Source: an uncultured Flavobacteriaceae bacterium (GTDB lineage Bacteria; Bacteroidota; Bacteroidia; Flavobacteriales; Flavobacteriaceae). From it: 23,529 bases of DNA. The notes under the pieces are model-generated. The model saw nothing but the letters and a program-made list of their open reading frames with translations, was not told the DNA's origin and ran no database searches. This document shows, piece after piece, positions 22,244-23,529 of this stretch. The stretch lies in assembly GCA_937901915.1 (NCBI GenBank), contig CALGUD010000068.1, forward strand, positions 1-23,529. The letters are read 5' to 3'. The first letter of the stretch is position 1. The number at the start of each line of letters is the position of its first letter. The translations under genes and the position numbers were made by a program.

Positions 22244-22624
22244 CTAAAAATCCCACTTCACAAAGTTTGTTTTAAACACATCATAAATATAATTGCCTTC
22301 TACAAGCAATATAAATGCTAAATAAGGTATTAAAACAATAAGTGGTAAAACTATAGATCCTGTGAAGCTTGATTTTTCGTCCCTTAAATGCATAAAATCC
22401 CAGGCAATATAATATGCTTTAACCAATGTTAATATTATGAATATCCAGTTAAGGATCTTCATTCCCACAAAATGGGCCATAAGTATATCGGGCTTATAAA
22501 TACCCAAAACAACTTCTATAATAGTTATTATTGACAAAAATATAAGTACACCCCATATTTTTTGTTCATTGGATTTGAACTTTAACCTTCCTCTAAATAT
22601 TGCTAAATTCTGATCGTGTGCCAT
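22244..22624 (-). CDS. Cytochrome c oxidase subunit IV (caa3-type, prokaryotic)
   Basis: A 126-residue inner-membrane protein with three helices: about 24-43 (WGVLIFLSIITIIEVVLGIY), 50-70 (HFVGMKILNWIFIILTLVKA, then YYIAWDFMHLRDE) and 90-112. The LTLVKAYYIAWDFMHLR block is the signature of the prokaryotic subunit IV family (COX4_pro). The subunit is small, lacks metal sites, and helps complex stability. It begins 18 bp after the subunit III stop codon. Confidence 0.92.
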   Translation of the reverse strand: MAHDQNLAIFRGRLKFKSNEQKIWGVLIFLSIITIIEVVLGIYKPDILMAHFVGMKILNWIFIILTLVKAYYIAWDFMHLRDEKSSFTGSIVLPLIVLIPYLAFILLVEGNYIYDVFKTNFVKWDF

Positions 22625-22642
22625 TGTGTTTCTTTAAAAATA

Positions 22643-23529
22643 TTAAACAAGGTAAAAGAATGTGAATACAAATACCCATACTAAATCTACAAAGTGCCAG
22701 TACAGCCCTACTTTTTCCACCATTTCATAATGTCCCCTTCTTTCATAAGTTCCCAAAACAACATTAAAAAATATAATGATATTAATAATTACCCCTGTTA
22801 AAACGTGAAAGCCGTGAAAACCGGTAATAAAGAAGAAAAAGTCAGCAAAGAGCCTGTTTCCATACTCATTTCGAATAAGGTTTGCTCCTTCTACGACCCT
22901 TACAGCATTTTTAAGTTTTTCTGCAGACTCTTCTCTGGAAAGGATGGTTTTTTCTCCGTGCTCAGTTAAGAGTTCTGTTCTTACCAATACATCTTTATGG
23001 GCATTAAACCCTGTAATTACTTCTTCAACAGTATATGTTGGCAATGTACCCTCTCCAAAAAACCATATACCTGTATTTTCTTCGTGAGCAATTCTATCAC
23101 CCCGATCACCAACAGTAGTAAACTCGTGGAGAGCTATTTGTTTTCCAGTTCCGGCATCAACAAACTGTAATATTCTGCCTCCCTGTGTTTCAATAGCTCC
23201 AAACTCACCTTTAATAAAAGTTTTCCACTCCCATGCCTGTGAACCCACAAATATTAATCCACCCACAACCGTTAACAACATGTAGAAACTTACTTTCTTT
23301 TTGTTCATATGATGACCGGCATCTACTGCCAATACCATAGTCACTGATGAGAAAATAAGGATAAATGTCATGAGGGCTACATAAAGCATTGGATAAGGCT
23401 GTCCGTGTAAAAAAGGAAAGTGTGTAAATACCTCATCTGCTATTGGCCAGGATTCAATAAATTTGAATCTTGAAAATCCATAGGATACTAAAAATCCGGA
23501 AAAGGTTAAAGCATCAGAAACAATAAAAA
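22643..23529 (-). CDS. Cytochrome c oxidase subunit III (partial, runs off the right edge)
   Basis: The first in-frame ATG at 23389 is not the start: the frame stays open to the window edge and encodes clear family sequence, including SDALTFSGFLVSYGFSRF and ESWPIADEVFTHFPFLHGQP. At least 294 residues are visible. Later blocks are DAGHHMNKKK, QAWEWKTF, ITGFHGFHVLTG and the terminal GLYWHFVDLVWVFVFTFFYL, where heme-copper oxidase subunit III ends. Between QAWEW and FFFFITGFHG lies a hydrophilic insert of about 100 residues (from GEFGAIET to EYGNRL) absent from mitochondrial-type proteins; such an insert fits a Bacteroidetes version. The subunit has no cofactor and supports proton uptake by subunit I. 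The 5' end, and probably subunits I and II, are beyond the window. Confidence 0.93.
   Translation of the reverse strand, partial: FIVSDALTFSGFLVSYGFSRFKFIESWPIADEVFTHFPFLHGQPYPMLYVALMTFILIFSSVTMVLAVDAGHHMNKKKVSFYMLLTVVGGLIFVGSQAWEWKTFIKGEFGAIETQGGRILQFVDAGTGKQIALHEFTTVGDRGDRIAHEENTGIWFFGEGTLPTYTVEEVITGFNAHKDVLVRTELLTEHGEKTILSREESAEKLKNAVRVVEGANLIRNEYGNRLFADFFFFITGFHGFHVLTGVIINIIIFFNVVLGTYERRGHYEMVEKVGLYWHFVDLVWVFVFTFFYLV

Noticed and set aside
23387..23389. ATG at 23389 as the start of cytochrome oxidase subunit III
   Set aside because: The open frame upstream encodes recognisable subunit III sequence to the window edge, so this is an internal methionine.
1..23529. CRISPR arrays, tRNA or rRNA genes, insertion sequences, prophage or integration sites
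   Set aside because: I saw no spaced identical repeats, cloverleaf-like or rRNA sequence, transposase or integrase; gene content and base use look uniform.

Overview
The window is AT-rich chromosomal DNA from a member of the Bacteroidetes, most likely the family Flavobacteriaceae. The evidence is a PorP/SprF-family protein, DUF2490 and SIMPL-domain proteins, a TPR-type LytS histidine kinase, a subunit III of cytochrome oxidase with the insert typical of the group, and several promoters with the Bacteroidetes -7 element TAnnTTTG. I see no phage, transposon, CRISPR, tRNA or rRNA, and most genes are core or envelope functions. Two genes run off the edges: a signal-peptide gene at the left end (minus strand, from 47) and cytochrome c oxidase subunit III at the right end (minus strand, coding up to base 23529).

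Layout. 1-2403: partial exported protein and a periplasmic-TPR histidine kinase, both minus. 2404-2608: divergent intergenic region with a CTCATT array repeating every 21 bp. 2609-5038: plus-strand operon of three exported proteins (SIMPL, rhodanese-like, von Willebrand A lipoprotein) closed by a terminator. 5168-6175: a lone PorP/SprF gene, divergent from an Nfu-type Fe-S scaffold with a duplicated N domain (6253-7155). 7165-9440, minus: an Rrf2 regulator, then DUF2490 and a PiT/CysP-like anion permease whose promoter carries repeats resembling an operator. 9633-9833: dodecin. 9948-13171, plus: DUF255 thioredoxin-domain protein, DUF1304 and MscS. 13168-13842, minus: tsaB. 13912-19676, minus: complete tripartite efflux operon (ATPase, two MacB-like permeases, membrane fusion protein, TolC) under a large dyad. 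20044-23529, minus: the 3' end of an aa3/caa3-type cytochrome oxidase operon (subunit III, subunit IV, a cysteine-less SCO-like protein, true SCO, DUF420, and a small CxxC membrane protein).

How the genes fit together. The cytochrome genes form an assembly module in which a copper chaperone (SCO) and DUF420 support the oxidase subunits. The efflux genes form one transport machine. The Rrf2, DUF2490 and PiT genes look like a regulated anion (possibly sulfate) uptake unit. No wholly new system is evident. The most interesting items are the SCO paralogue that has lost all its copper ligands, the 21-bp-phased array upstream of the LytS-type kinase, the AGGAT repeats inside the promoter spacer of the permease operon, and the uncharacterised SIMPL-rhodanese-vWA operon.
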